Notes: generated by a model from the letters alone, not told the origin. 64,000 nucleotides of DNA from Mycolicibacterium phlei (GCF_001583415.1 NZ_CP014475.1:4154001-4218000), one strand, 5' to 3'; counted from the stretch's first letter, positions 14,618-23,678 are shown. Numbers and translations: made by a program.

Positions 14618-17197
14618 TCAGGCCGCCAGCGGGGCGTACGTCGTCGAGCGCTGACGGGCCGGGCGCCCGATACCCTCGGCGATCGCGACGAGCTCCTCGA
14701 CCGTCTTGTACGACCCGAACTCCGAGCCGGCCATCCGCGAGATCGTCTCCTCCATCAGCGTGCCGCCGAGGTCGTTGGCGCCGCCCTGCAGCATGATCTG
14801 CGTGCGCTCGACGCCGAGCTTGACCCAGCTGGTCTGGATGTTGGCGATCCGGCCGTGCAGCATGATCCGCGCCAGCGCGTGCACCGCCCGGTTGTCGCGG
14901 TGCGTCGGGCCCGGCCGGGAACCGCCGGCCAGGTACAGCGGCGAGCTCTGGTGCACGAACGGCAGCGGCACGAACTCGGTGAAACCGCCTGTGCGGTCCT
15001 GGATCTCCCGCAGGATGCGCAGGTGGCTGACCCAGTGCCGCGGCTGGTCGACGTGGCCGTACATCATCGTCGAACTGGACCGCAGGCCGACTTCATGTGC
15101 GGTGGTGACGATCTCGATCCACATCGACGTCGGCAGCTTGCCCTTGGTCAGTACCCACCGTACCTCGTCGTCGAGGATCTCCGCGGCGGTGCCGGGGATG
15201 GTGTCCAGCCCGGCCTCGCGCAGCGCAGTCAGCCACTCCCGGACCGACAGCCCGCTGCGGGTGACACCGTTGGCGATCTCCATCGGCGAGAACGCGTGCA
15301 CGTGCATCGACGGCACCCGCTGCTTGACCGCGCGCACCAGATCGGCGTACCCGGTCACCGGCAGTTCGGGGTCGATGCCGCCCTGCATGCACACCTCGGT
15401 GGCACCGGCGACGTGCGCCTCCCACGCCCGGTCGGCGACCTCCTCCACCGACAGCGAGTACGCGTCGGCGTCACCCTTGCGCTGCGCGAACGCGCAGAAC
15501 CGGCAGCCGGTGTAGCAGATGTTGGTGAAGTTGATGTTGCGGTTGACGACGAAGGTCACGTCGTCGCCGACGGCATCGCGGCGAAGCGAATCCGCCAGCG
15601 CGGCAACGGCATCCAACGCGGGCCCGTCGGCGCAGGCCAGCGCCAGGTACTCGTCGTCGGACAGGCCGGCGGGATCGCTCTCGGCCTTGCGCAGCGCCGC
15701 CAGCACGTCGGTGTCGATACGCTCGGGCGCCCGGGCGACCAGCTCGGAGATCTTCTCGCGGATCGACTCCCAGTCGCCGAACGCGCTGTCGAGGTCGCTG
15801 CGCGTCTCGGTGAGCCGACCGTCCTGGTCGATCGCGGTGTGAAGATCGGTGCGCCCCAACGACTGTGACGCCTCGTCGGGCTCCTGCCACGGGCGGCCGA
15901 CCGGATTGACGTCCAGCGCGTAACCGGTCTCGGGGTCGGCCAGCGCCTCGACGTGGCCACGCACCCGCGGGTCGATCCACGCCACGCCGGCCTGCACGTA
16001 CTGCGGCTGCGCGGTCAGCCGCTGCACCAGGTCGTAGCCCGCCTCGGCGGTGATGGCCGCCAGCTCGTCCAGCGCCGGCCACGGCCGTTCCGGGTTGACG
16101 TGGTCGGGGGTCAGCGGCGACACCCCACCCCAGTCGTCGACCCCGGCACCGACCAGCGCCAGGCACTCCTCGCGCGACACCAGGTTCGGGGGCGCCTGCA
16201 CCCGCATCTTCGGCCCCAGCACCAGCCGGGTGACCGCGACGGTGGCCAGGAAGTCCTCGAACGCCGCATCCGGCGCCGACGCCATCGCGGTGTGGTCCTT
16301 AGCGCGGAAGTTCTGCACGATCACTTCCTGGACGTGCCCGAACTCCTTGTGCACGCGGCGGATCGCGTGGATCGTCTCGGCGCGCTCGGTCAGTGTCTCC
16401 CCGATCCCGACCAGCAGACCGGTGGTGAACGGGATCGACAGCCGGCCCGCGTCGGTCAGCGTGCGCAACCGGACCTCGGGGTCTTTGTCGGGGCTGCCGT
16501 AGTGGGCCAGGCCCTTGGTCTCGAACAGCCGCCGCGACGTGGTCTCGAGCATCATGCCCATCGACGGTGCGACGGGCTTGAGCCGCGACAGCTCTGACCA
16601 GCTCATCACGCCGGGGTTGAGGTGCGGCAGCAGGCCGGTCTCCTCGAGCACCCGGATCGCCATGGCGCGCACGTAGTCCAGCGTGGAGTCGTAGCCGCGC
16701 TCGTCGAGCCACTGGCGGGCTTCCTCCCACCGCGCCTCGGGACGGTCGCCGAGGGTGAACAACGCCTCCTTGCAACCGAGTTCGGCGCCGCGGCGAGCCA
16801 CCTCGAGGATCTCGTCGGGCTCCATGTACATGCCCTTGCCCTGGGCGCGCAGCCGGCCGGGCACCGTGACGAAGGTGCAGTAGTGGCAGGTGTCGCGGCA
16901 CAGGTGGGTGACCGGGATGAAGACCTTGCGGGAATAGCTGACCGGTAGCCGCCCGGTGGGCCCGCGCCGGCCCGCCGCCTCCAGACCCGCGTCGCGCACG
17001 CGCGCCGCGCTGGCGCACAGGTCGGCGAGGTCGTCGCCGCGGGCGGTCATCGCGATCGCGGCCTCGTCGACGTTGAGCGCGACGCCGTCGCGGGCGCGGC
17101 GCAGCACGCGCCTCAGCGCGGCCGGGCTGGGTGCGTTGGACTTCGGTGGGATCACCGGATCGGGCAGATCAGCGCCTCGTTGAGGGTTCAGAGCCAC
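14618..17197 (-). CDS. fbiC: FO synthase (fused CofG-CofH radical SAM enzyme)
   Basis: 859 residues. It builds the deazaflavin FO, the redox head of coenzyme F420, from tyrosine and the ribityl-aminopyrimidine of flavin synthesis. Two radical-SAM halves are fused, as in actinobacteria: the first cluster motif CRDTCHYC (Cys100, 104, 107) begins the CofG-like half, and CYTGCRFC near residue 560 begins the CofH-like half. Both have CX3CX2C spacing. GTG start at 17197, with a GGAG 8-11 nt upstream. Corresponds to Rv1173. The Rv1155-like flavoprotein at 44855-45298 is a likely F420 user in the same window. Divergent from the acidic-tail gene across 232 nt. Confidence 0.95.
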   Translation of the reverse strand: MALNPQRGADLPDPVIPPKSNAPSPAALRRVLRRARDGVALNVDEAAIAMTARGDDLADLCASAARVRDAGLEAAGRRGPTGRLPVSYSRKVFIPVTHLCRDTCHYCTFVTVPGRLRAQGKGMYMEPDEILEVARRGAELGCKEALFTLGDRPEARWEEARQWLDERGYDSTLDYVRAMAIRVLEETGLLPHLNPGVMSWSELSRLKPVAPSMGMMLETTSRRLFETKGLAHYGSPDKDPEVRLRTLTDAGRLSIPFTTGLLVGIGETLTERAETIHAIRRVHKEFGHVQEVIVQNFRAKDHTAMASAPDAAFEDFLATVAVTRLVLGPKMRVQAPPNLVSREECLALVGAGVDDWGGVSPLTPDHVNPERPWPALDELAAITAEAGYDLVQRLTAQPQYVQAGVAWIDPRVRGHVEALADPETGYALDVNPVGRPWQEPDEASQSLGRTDLHTAIDQDGRLTETRSDLDSAFGDWESIREKISELVARAPERIDTDVLAALRKAESDPAGLSDDEYLALACADGPALDAVAALADSLRRDAVGDDVTFVVNRNINFTNICYTGCRFCAFAQRKGDADAYSLSVEEVADRAWEAHVAGATEVCMQGGIDPELPVTGYADLVRAVKQRVPSMHVHAFSPMEIANGVTRSGLSVREWLTALREAGLDTIPGTAAEILDDEVRWVLTKGKLPTSMWIEIVTTAHEVGLRSSSTMMYGHVDQPRHWVSHLRILREIQDRTGGFTEFVPLPFVHQSSPLYLAGGSRPGPTHRDNRAVHALARIMLHGRIANIQTSWVKLGVERTQIMLQGGANDLGGTLMEETISRMAGSEFGSYKTVEELVAIAEGIGRPARQRSTTYAPLAA

Positions 17198-17429
17198 TCC
17201 CGTGTAACTCCGGTGGAGACGTGAATCATTCCTGCTGTCGTGGATGTGGTCTCACAGCGTGGACCCAGGTGCGTCTGCCATACGCCGGACATACCGGTCA
17301 CCCTAGTCCCCGTCGCCGCGAGGGGCGCGCGCCACGTCCGGCTTGTTTCCCCCAATCCCCGTGGGAGCGCTGACATACGCGTAAGTTGCTGGGCACAGTG
17401 GGTGGTGTCGCGTGAAGGAGGCGATTGCG

Positions 17430-18440
17430 GTGAGTGCAGCGGTGCGTTCGATGCTGGCGGCGGGTGCGGCGGTGGTAACTGCGACCGCGCTGACGGTCGC
17501 CGCCCCCGAACCCGCTGCCCCGGCGCCGAAAGCCGCGACCTCGCACGTCGCGGCGGCGCCGCTGCGGCTGACCGCGGCGGTCCAACCGCTGGCGGTGACC
17601 GACCTGCCGGATCTGCTGACCGGATGGGTGCAGAACCTGGTGCCGAGCGCCGGGGCCGGTGTACCCACGCCACAGGTGCAGCCGCTGGCGCTCGGCACCT
17701 CGATCGGCACGTTCATCGAGAACGCCTACATGACGATCGAGCCGTGGGTCGAGTGGGGATTCGAGTTGGCCGCGTATGTGGTCGGCCGGATCCCGTGGGT
17801 GGGTCTGCTGGCGCCGCAGATCATGATCTTCTACAACACCGGCGAGCAGATCGTTCAGAGCATCGTCTTCAACTTCGCCGACTGGATCGACGGGCAGGTC
17901 GGCTTCCTGCAGGGCCTGCGCAACATCGCCGTCGACACCATCAACGCCGGCATCTACTTCATCAACCAGGAGATCGCGACCTACTTCCCGCCGCTGCCCC
18001 CGATCCCGCCGATCGGCGGTTTCGCAGCGGCCGTCCCCGATGAGGGTGTCGATGGGGGTGATGAGCTCGTCGACGACAGCGACCCGCCCCTGCGAATGAC
18101 GTCGTTCGCCACCGAGGACGCTCCCGAGGCCGAACCCGAGGAGCCGGCCCAGGAGCCCACCGACGAGGTACAGCCGGAGGAGAAGACCTTCACGGAGGTC
18201 GAGCAGGAGGAGATCCAGGAGGAGATCGAAGACACCGACCCCGGGTCGTCCACCGACTCCAACGGCACGGTGTCGGCGCAGGGCGAGGTGCGCGGACCCG
18301 TCGTCGCCCCCGGAGCCACCCCGGGAGACGAGCCCGAGGACGAACCCTCGGCTCAGGGGGAAACCGAGACGGTCACCGCGGAGACACCGGAGACCTCGGA
18401 CGCCGACGAGAGCGAGTCCTCCGACACCGACGCCGAGTAG
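17430..18440 (+). CDS. Secreted protein with helical domain and long acidic tail
   Basis: 336 residues. The GTG at 17430 is preferred because AAGGAGG (17415-17421) sits 8 nt before it; a GTG at 17412 lies upstream of that site. Architecture: Ala-rich signal peptide (about 1-35), a spacer, a hydrophobic/amphipathic helical region (about 85-190, aromatic-rich, ending in a Pro-rich PPLPPIPPIGG), then about 130 residues of E/D/T/S-rich, probably disordered tail. The layout matches the three tandem paralogs at 20275-24992, but the core sequence is clearly different. No enzymatic motif. Divergent from fbiC. It is neither PE nor PPE: no PE or PPE motif is present. Confidence 0.7.
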   Translation: MSAAVRSMLAAGAAVVTATALTVAAPEPAAPAPKAATSHVAAAPLRLTAAVQPLAVTDLPDLLTGWVQNLVPSAGAGVPTPQVQPLALGTSIGTFIENAYMTIEPWVEWGFELAAYVVGRIPWVGLLAPQIMIFYNTGEQIVQSIVFNFADWIDGQVGFLQGLRNIAVDTINAGIYFINQEIATYFPPLPPIPPIGGFAAAVPDEGVDGGDELVDDSDPPLRMTSFATEDAPEAEPEEPAQEPTDEVQPEEKTFTEVEQEEIQEEIEDTDPGSSTDSNGTVSAQGEVRGPVVAPGATPGDEPEDEPSAQGETETVTAETPETSDADESESSDTDAE

Positions 18441-18443
18441 CGC

Positions 18444-18872
18444 TCAGCCGCGCGTGCGCCGGTACAGCAGGTAGGCGGGCGGCAGTCCGCCGAGCACGAG
18501 GAGCAGGAGCAGGGCGTACCCCAGGACTCCGACGCCGCCGAAGACGATGTCGTCGCCGGGGCCGCCGACCGTCAACACGGCGACGGTGGCCAGCCAGGTC
18601 CACAGCGGCAGCGCGGCCAGCCGGGGTTCGGAGGTCCAGTGCAGGGCCGCCCACACCAGCGCGACGTTGACGGCGCCGGCGAGCACGGCGCTGACCGGAA
18701 ACGGCACCGCGCCGAGGCGTAGCGGCAGGAAGAACGCGGACGCGACGGCGCAGAGCACCCCGTCGAGGGCAAGCAGCGTCAGGACCGCGATGCGGCCGCG
18801 GTGCGACGCGGAAGAGGGTGAGCTCAGGTCGGGATGCTGTCCAGCAGTCCGGTGATCGACCCGATCACCCAC
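18444..18872 (-). CDS. Conserved mycobacterial membrane protein (Rv1171-like position)
   Basis: About 142 residues from a GTG at 18872, or about 127 from a CTG at 18827 that overlaps the stop of the small upstream gene. Four hydrophobic segments are visible (V-L-T-L-L-A-L-D-G-V-L, V-S-A-V-L-A-G-A-V-N-V-A, W-T-W-L-A-T-V-A-V-L, and Y-A-L-L-L-L-L-V-L-G-G), ending in R-R-T-R-G. The start is uncertain: the GTG lies deep inside the small ORF at 18824-18931 with no ribosome-binding site, so translational coupling at the CTG is also plausible. Same strand as mshB, as Rv1171 is in M. tuberculosis. Function unknown. Confidence 0.65.
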   Translation of the reverse strand: MGDRVDHRTAGQHPDLSSPSSASHRGRIAVLTLLALDGVLCAVASAFFLPLRLGAVPFPVSAVLAGAVNVALVWAALHWTSEPRLAALPLWTWLATVAVLTVGGPGDDIVFGGVGVLGYALLLLLVLGGLPPAYLLYRRTRG

Positions 18873-18931
18873 TGCAGGTTGTCGAAGCGGTCCTGCCAGT
18901 GCTGCAGGTTGGGATCGAGATCCTGATCCAT
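18824..18931 (-). CDS. Small ORF, 35 residues, between mshB and the membrane protein gene
   Basis: ATG at 18931, preceded by GGAAGGGA about 7 nt upstream, encodes a 35-residue acidic, amphipathic peptide beginning MDQDLDPNLQHWQDRFDNLQ and ending in G-L-L-D-S-I-P-T. The regular W/F/L spacing suggests one amphipathic helix. The stop overlaps the region where the downstream membrane protein must start, so it may be a leader that couples translation, or a partner microprotein. The reading frame, ribosome-binding site and operon position support it; conservation is untested. Confidence 0.55.
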   Translation of the reverse strand: MDQDLDPNLQHWQDRFDNLQWVIGSITGLLDSIPT

Positions 18932-18988
18932 GTGCCGTCCCTTCCTCGCTCCGCCGACTGTCGGGGAGCTTACCCCGTCGCGCCATCG

Positions 18989-19864
18989 CTATTGAAGGTC
19001 CAACCCGGCGAGTAGATCCGTCTCCCAGCCGCGCGCGTCGCGCTCCCCCGGCGTGCCGGCGGCGAGGATGTAGTGCTCGACGGCGGAGACGGGCAGCGCG
19101 ATCTTGTTCGACAGCGCGAACGTCGCGCCGTCGTCGGCGACGGTGATCTGGGTGGCGTGTGCGCGCATTGCGGCGATCTTGGCGGGCAAAGCCTCCGGCG
19201 CCTCGATCACCGCGTCGATGGCGTCGTCGGGATACCCGAAGCCCAGGTCGTCGGCGCCGACGCGGATCCAGCCGTCCGGGAGGTCTGTCATGGCGGCGAG
19301 CCCTTCGGTGAGCGCGGACTTCGCGGTCGCCGCCCAGTACACCTTCGGGACGTCCCAGGGCTCACCGGGATGTTCGGCGTCCGCCGCGGCGGCGACGGCA
19401 GCCATCGTCACCTCGTGGCAGTGGATGTGGTCGGGGTGGCCGTAGCCGCCGTTCTGGTCGTAGGTGACGACGACGTGCGGACGCAGCTCGCGGATGACGG
19501 CGACCAGGGCGCCCACGGTCTCCTGCGGGTCGGCGTCGATGAAGCGCTGGTGGTGGCGGGGTGGGGTGCCGGCCATGCCGGAGTCACGCCAGCGGCCGGC
19601 GCCGCCGAGGTATTCCGGACCGTCGAGGCCGAGCGCGTTGAGTGCGGCGGTCAGTTCGGCGATGCGGTAGCCGCCCAGCTGGTCGGCGTGGTCGACGGCC
19701 AGGTAGGCCCATTTGTCGCCGATCACCTCGCCTTCCTCGCCGAGGGTGCAGGTGACGACCCGGACCTGGGCGCCGCGGGCGGCGTAGTGCGCGATCGTCG
19801 CACCGGTCGCAAGGGTCTCGTCGTCGGGGTGGGCGTGCACGAACAGCAGGCGGGGACGTTCCAT
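18989..19864 (-). CDS. mshB: 1D-myo-inositol-2-acetamido-2-deoxy-glucopyranoside deacetylase (mycothiol synthesis)
   Basis: 291 residues, LmbE/PIG-L zinc hydrolase family. It deacetylates GlcNAc-inositol to GlcN-inositol, the second step of mycothiol synthesis. Zinc and catalytic residues are in HAHPDDE (residues 10-16, His and Asp ligands plus general base Asp) and in GHPDHIHCH near residue 145. The ATG at 19864 starts four residues before the conserved first strand. Corresponds to Rv1170. It heads a leftward set with the small ORF and the membrane protein gene. Confidence 0.93.
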   Translation of the reverse strand: MERPRLLFVHAHPDDETLATGATIAHYAARGAQVRVVTCTLGEEGEVIGDKWAYLAVDHADQLGGYRIAELTAALNALGLDGPEYLGGAGRWRDSGMAGTPPRHHQRFIDADPQETVGALVAVIRELRPHVVVTYDQNGGYGHPDHIHCHEVTMAAVAAAADAEHPGEPWDVPKVYWAATAKSALTEGLAAMTDLPDGWIRVGADDLGFGYPDDAIDAVIEAPEALPAKIAAMRAHATQITVADDGATFALSNKIALPVSAVEHYILAAGTPGERDARGWETDLLAGLDLQ

Positions 19865-20274
19865 TCGGTCCAGCTTGCCGAACCGCCGGCCGTCGGTCAC
19901 GCCCGGGTTTGCCGGGACACGCGTCAAGACGCAATTGCGGTCACAGACTTTGTGACGCCCACCACTCCCCGCAACGCCATGGTCGTTACCGTCTTGTGAT
20001 CCGGCCCGTGATCATCCTGTGATTTTTCAACGGTCGCGTAAGCAACTAGCTACTTAGCTGAACTCATCTTTAGCTGGTCATGACGTTCGTCACATACCTC
20101 AGCGAATGCTTTGCGGAATGAAGCTTCGATGCATGACTGCTACAAAATGCCACATCACCGCACGTCCACCCAGTGGAACTTGTTTCATTTTTTTCCTCAA
20201 ATTTCACACCAGGCAAACTTACGACGCGGTAAATTGCGTTTGCCCCTGAACACAGCGCTGTCAAAGGAGAGACA
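19865..20274. other. Intergenic, 410 nt, AT-rich toward the right; inverted repeat near mshB
   Basis: No gene is supported here. A dyad GTCACA-GACTT-TGTGAC (19940-19956) lies about 80 nt upstream of mshB and could be a regulator site. The right half (about 20000-20270) is strikingly AT-rich for this genome, with T and A runs such as the T7 tract near 20190, and it ends with TCAAAGGAGA, the ribosome-binding site of the next gene. The promoter of the acidic-tail gene at 20275 must be here; I cannot choose a single -10 with confidence. Confidence 0.5.
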
Positions 20275-21561
20275 ATGCAGATCGCTGTTCGCCCCCCTGT
20301 CAAGGCGGGTATCGCAGTACTCGGCGCGAGTGCCCTCGCGATCACACCGATCGCGGTCACTCCGCCGGACATCAAGAGCCCGGCGCACGCCTTCTCGAGT
20401 GCCGCGGTCGCCCTGTCGGCCAGCCCGAGCCCAATCGACTTCTACGCCGAGGTCTTCGAGCGCTCGCTCGACAACGTCGGACAGATGGCCGAGATCTTCC
20501 TGTCACGCCCGATCCCGATCCTCCAGGCGATCCTGGCGAATCAGTTCGCCAACGTCGAGACCCTTGTGTCGGCGCTGCAGTCGGCGGGCAACGGTCTGGT
20601 GACCGCGCTGACCGAGCAGATCCCCGAGGATCTGCAGCAGGCAGTGGAGTACCTCGGCCAGGGCAACGTCGAGGGTGCTCTCAACACGCTGCTCACCGTG
20701 CCGCTGACCATCGCGATTCCGCTGCTCGACGTCCTCGGCGCCGTCGTGACCCCGGCATTAGAGGCCATCAACCGCCTCAACGCGGTGATCCAGGAGGTCG
20801 GCCCGGGCCTGATTCTCGGCCTTCCCCTGGCCTTCGCGGGCCCGGTCCTCAGCGGGGTCGGCGCCATCGGCACGGCGATCCAGAACGTCATCAACGCGGC
20901 CGCCGCCGGAGACCTCGGCGGGATCGTCGGTGCGATCGTCGAGATCCCCGCGGTGCTCGCCGATGGCATCCTCAACGGCGACTACGGACCCGCGCTGTTG
21001 GGCATCCTTCCCGCCCCGGGCCTGCTCACCCCGACGGGGCTGCTCGGCCCGCTGGGTGCGGGCCCCATCGGCTTCTTCCTCGCCGTGCGCGAGGCGATCG
21101 CCGACATCATCCATCCGCCGGCAGCGGGCAAGCAGGACCTCGGCATCCAGCAGACCCCCTACCAGGCGCCCAACACCCTGATCGACGAGGATGCAGACGT
21201 CCTCACGATCACCACCGACGGCGACGGTTCCGGTGGTGAGGGCGCCGGCGCCGGCGCAGGCGGCTCTGGCGATGAGGAAAACCTCAACCTCGGCGGCGAG
21301 GAGGGCGAAGAGGACCTCGACCTCGGCAAGAAGGGCGAGGAGAACGGCGAGGAGAACGAGGGCGGGACCATTGACCCCGCTGACCTCGATGACCTCGGCG
21401 GCGACGAAGGCGACGAGGGCGAGGAAGGCGAGGATCCGTCCAACGGAGCTCCGTCGAACGAGGTCGGCGGTGGCGACGAGGGCGGTGACGAAGACACCAC
21501 CACCAACGACGACGGCGGTGACGGTGGCTCCGAGGGCGGCGACGGCGGCTCCGAGGAGTAA
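20275..21561 (+). CDS. Acidic-tail secreted protein, paralog 1 of 3
   Basis: 428 residues. N-terminal export signal (VRPPVKAGIAVLGASALAI), then a ~270-residue hydrophobic helical domain, then an Asp/Glu/Gly-rich tail from about residue 300 that should be disordered and strongly negative. Landmarks shared with the next two genes: F-E-R-S-L-D-N-G-like start, a P-I-P-I-L segment followed by N-Q-F-A-N-V-E, an A-A-G-D-L-G-G...G-A-I-V-E-I-P block before L-N-G, and A-V-R-E-A-I-A-D-I-I-H-P closing the domain. CAAAGGAGA precedes the ATG, and a strong hairpin follows the stop. No known enzyme or PE/PPE motif. Envelope location is inference from the signal. Confidence 0.7.
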   Translation: MQIAVRPPVKAGIAVLGASALAITPIAVTPPDIKSPAHAFSSAAVALSASPSPIDFYAEVFERSLDNVGQMAEIFLSRPIPILQAILANQFANVETLVSALQSAGNGLVTALTEQIPEDLQQAVEYLGQGNVEGALNTLLTVPLTIAIPLLDVLGAVVTPALEAINRLNAVIQEVGPGLILGLPLAFAGPVLSGVGAIGTAIQNVINAAAAGDLGGIVGAIVEIPAVLADGILNGDYGPALLGILPAPGLLTPTGLLGPLGAGPIGFFLAVREAIADIIHPPAAGKQDLGIQQTPYQAPNTLIDEDADVLTITTDGDGSGGEGAGAGAGGSGDEENLNLGGEEGEEDLDLGKKGEENGEENEGGTIDPADLDDLGGDEGDEGEEGEDPSNGAPSNEVGGGDEGGDEDTTTNDDGGDGGSEGGDGGSEE

Positions 21562-21582
21562 GACCCACTGCCCCTAAGGCAT

Positions 21583-21613
21583 CGGCCCCTTCCCCAGCGG
21601 GAAGGGGCCGTTT
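21583..21613 (+). terminator. Rho-independent-type hairpin after paralog 1
   Basis: Perfect 12-bp stem CGGCCCCTTCCC (21583-21594) and GGGAAGGGGCCG (21599-21610) with a 4-nt loop, followed by TTT. It starts 22 nt after the stop codon. The remaining gap to the next gene (21614-21916, about 300 nt) is AT-rich, contains no supported gene, and ends in CAAAGGAG before paralog 2. Confidence 0.85.
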
Positions 21614-21916
21614 GCTGTCTGCGGCAAAGCGCTTAGCGCTCCCAAGCACACCCGATGATCGGCCCAGGACCGGTCTACCCGCCGGCCGAAGCTACTACCC
21701 GGCGCAAAGAGTTTGCCATGAATTCATCATTGTGATTGCTCCGATTCCCCGGCCCAGAATTGCCGGCGGCGACATATCGGCACCCACCTGCACTTTTTCT
21801 TATTTCAAACAGTCGAAGGACTTGTTTTGACGAAACTGCAATATTTGCCACAAACCAGCTAACGGGGGCGTAGATTTTTGCCTGCATGGGGATCGCTCGA
21901 CATCAAAGGAGATGAC

Positions 21917-23398
21917 ATGCAAGCAACAATTCGCCCATACGTCACGACGGGGGTGGCACTGGTCGGTGCCGGCGTCATCGCCGTCAGCTCCGTTGCGCCG
22001 CCGGTTCTGGACACCCGGCTCGCGGCCCCACCGACCATCGGCGCGGCGGCGCAACTCACCTCGGCAACCAACCCGCTGGATGCCTTCGCCGCCCTCTTCG
22101 AGAGGAGCCTGGAGAACGGTGGCGGGCTGATCGAGCAGTTCCTGGACTCGCCGGCCCCGATTCTCGGGCAGGTCGTCACCAACCAGCTGGCGAATCTTGA
22201 ATACCTGGGCTCGACGGTCGGGGGGTTCGTCGAGTCGCTTCCGGCGGTGCTCGAGGGACTCCAGCTGGCGGGCGAGTTGTTCGCCGACGCGCTGGCCAAC
22301 GGCAACTTCGCTGCCGCCGGCGCGATCCTCAACCAGACGGTGAGCGGGCTGGTGACGACGCTGACCGGGGTCATCATCGGTCCACCGCTGGCGATCGCGG
22401 CGAACACCGTGCAGAACATCGCCAACGTCGTCGCGGTACTCCCCACCGCGCTCTTCGGGGTCCTTGGCGGTGCCCTCGCGCCGGTGCAGTCGCTGACCAA
22501 CGCGGTGTTCGACATCGTCGGCACCATCGTCGGCGCCGCGGGCAACGGCGACTTCCTCGGTGCCGTCGGCGCCCTGGTGAGCGCGCCGATCGTCGTCGTG
22601 GACGCCGTCCTCAACGGGTATGGACCGGGTGGCTCGCCCGGCGTCGGCCTGCTCACGCCGGAAGTGGGCACGATCGGCTCGATTCTCAATGTGCGCAACG
22701 TGATCGCCGACGCACTGCACCCCATCTCCCCAGGGCCGGGACTGGAAGAGAAGACCACAGCCGGGCCGCCCGAGAAGAACCCCGAGAATAACTTCGCGGC
22801 GTTCTCCTTCGGTGACGACGGAGAACCGGAGTTCCAGAACTACTCCGATGGTTCGAACGACGGAAACGACGGCGACGACGGCGACGACGGCAAGCAGGAG
22901 AACACGGGTAATGGCGCCGGCCTCGGGGACGACGGAACCGGAGACGACGGCACCACGGCCAACGACGGCACCACGGCCAACGGCGGAACGAAGCTGACGA
23001 ACGGCAACAAGTTCACACCCGGCCAGGTCGGCGCTGTGAAGACCAAGACCAGCAACGGCGCCGTGGTCACCGAGTCCGAGGAGGGCCCAACCGAACCCTC
23101 CGAACCCTCGGAACCCCCCGAACCGTCCGAGCCCACCGGCGGGGCGATGAGAACGGCGAGGGCTCCACGGAGTAACCCTTTGGAAGAACCCTCGAAAGTC
23201 GGTCGGCCCCCTCCTTCGGGAGGGGGCCGATCGCATGCGCTCCGAGGCGGAATCGGCAGCAACATCTCGTTGCGCAGGCAAACATGGGTTTATGTTCGGT
23301 ACCGGCGGTCCCAGGATCTCTCAGCGCAACGGCGCGCCGCGTGGCGGTACCTGCGGTACCGATTCAGCAAGCCAGCCGATACCGCCGATATCGACTAA
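21917..23398 (+). CDS. Acidic-tail secreted protein, paralog 2 of 3, with probable 3' frameshift
   Basis: 493 residues from the ATG at 21917 (AAAGGAG 21905-21911). Same plan as its neighbours: signal peptide, helical domain with N-P-L-D-A-F, F-E-R-S-L-E-N-G, S-P-A-P-I-L-G-Q and N-V-R-N-V-I-A-D-A-L-H-P landmarks, then a tail rich in D, G, N and later in P-S-E repeats. The end is abnormal: after about residue 410 the frame leaves the acidic composition and becomes Arg-rich while reading through a terminator hairpin (23203-23230). In the overlapping frame, G-D-E-N-G-E-G-S-T-E then TAA at 23173-23175 looks like the original end, so one base seems missing in the GGCGGGG run near 23139-23144. The last ~75 residues are probably not native. 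Confidence 0.65.
   Translation: MQATIRPYVTTGVALVGAGVIAVSSVAPPVLDTRLAAPPTIGAAAQLTSATNPLDAFAALFERSLENGGGLIEQFLDSPAPILGQVVTNQLANLEYLGSTVGGFVESLPAVLEGLQLAGELFADALANGNFAAAGAILNQTVSGLVTTLTGVIIGPPLAIAANTVQNIANVVAVLPTALFGVLGGALAPVQSLTNAVFDIVGTIVGAAGNGDFLGAVGALVSAPIVVVDAVLNGYGPGGSPGVGLLTPEVGTIGSILNVRNVIADALHPISPGPGLEEKTTAGPPEKNPENNFAAFSFGDDGEPEFQNYSDGSNDGNDGDDGDDGKQENTGNGAGLGDDGTGDDGTTANDGTTANGGTKLTNGNKFTPGQVGAVKTKTSNGAVVTESEEGPTEPSEPSEPPEPSEPTGGAMRTARAPRSNPLEEPSKVGRPPPSGGGRSHALRGGIGSNISLRRQTWVYVRYRRSQDLSAQRRAAWRYLRYRFSKPADTADID
23201..23232 (+). terminator. Hairpin of paralog 2, inside its extended reading frame
   Basis: Perfect 12-bp stem TCGGCCCCCTCC (23203-23214) and GGAGGGGGCCGA (23219-23230) closed by a stable TTCG tetraloop, extendable by a G-T and a G-C pair. 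No T-tract follows. It sits 28 nt after the inferred original stop (23175), the same geometry as in the neighbouring paralogs, which supports the frameshift reading of this gene. Confidence 0.8.
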
Positions 23399-23678
23399 TG
23401 CCAGCGATGAGCGCACCTGACCGCAAATTCAGCAATCCCTCGCGAAATTGTATTTATTCACCGGCCTAGGCATCTGGGCATTTAATTATCGTGTACGTTA
23501 TTTTGCCATGTTTTGACCAGTTATTAGCACAACTCTTCATCCATAAAAGAATCGCCACCGCAAACTACCGTTTTTGGCCTTGAACTGGGGAAACGAAATT
23601 CTTGAATCGCCTCCGGCAAACGGTTACCTAGCGGTAACTTTCCGAGCGCACGCAAATATCGACACAGAGGGAGTGGTC
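23399..23678. promoter_or_regulatory. AT-rich upstream region of paralog 3 with a GTTACC/GGTAAC dyad
   Basis: 280 nt without a supported gene, unusually AT-rich (for example 23470-23580). A perfect dyad GTTACC-TAGC-GGTAAC (23623-23638) lies about 40 nt before the ATG at 23679, a suitable position for an operator. AGAGGGAG provides the ribosome-binding site. The promoter itself is not clear. Confidence 0.45.

Noticed and set aside
19940..19956. CRP-type binding site upstream of mshB
   Set aside because: The half-sites are in the opposite order (TCACA before TGTGA) from the CRP consensus; kept only as an unnamed dyad.
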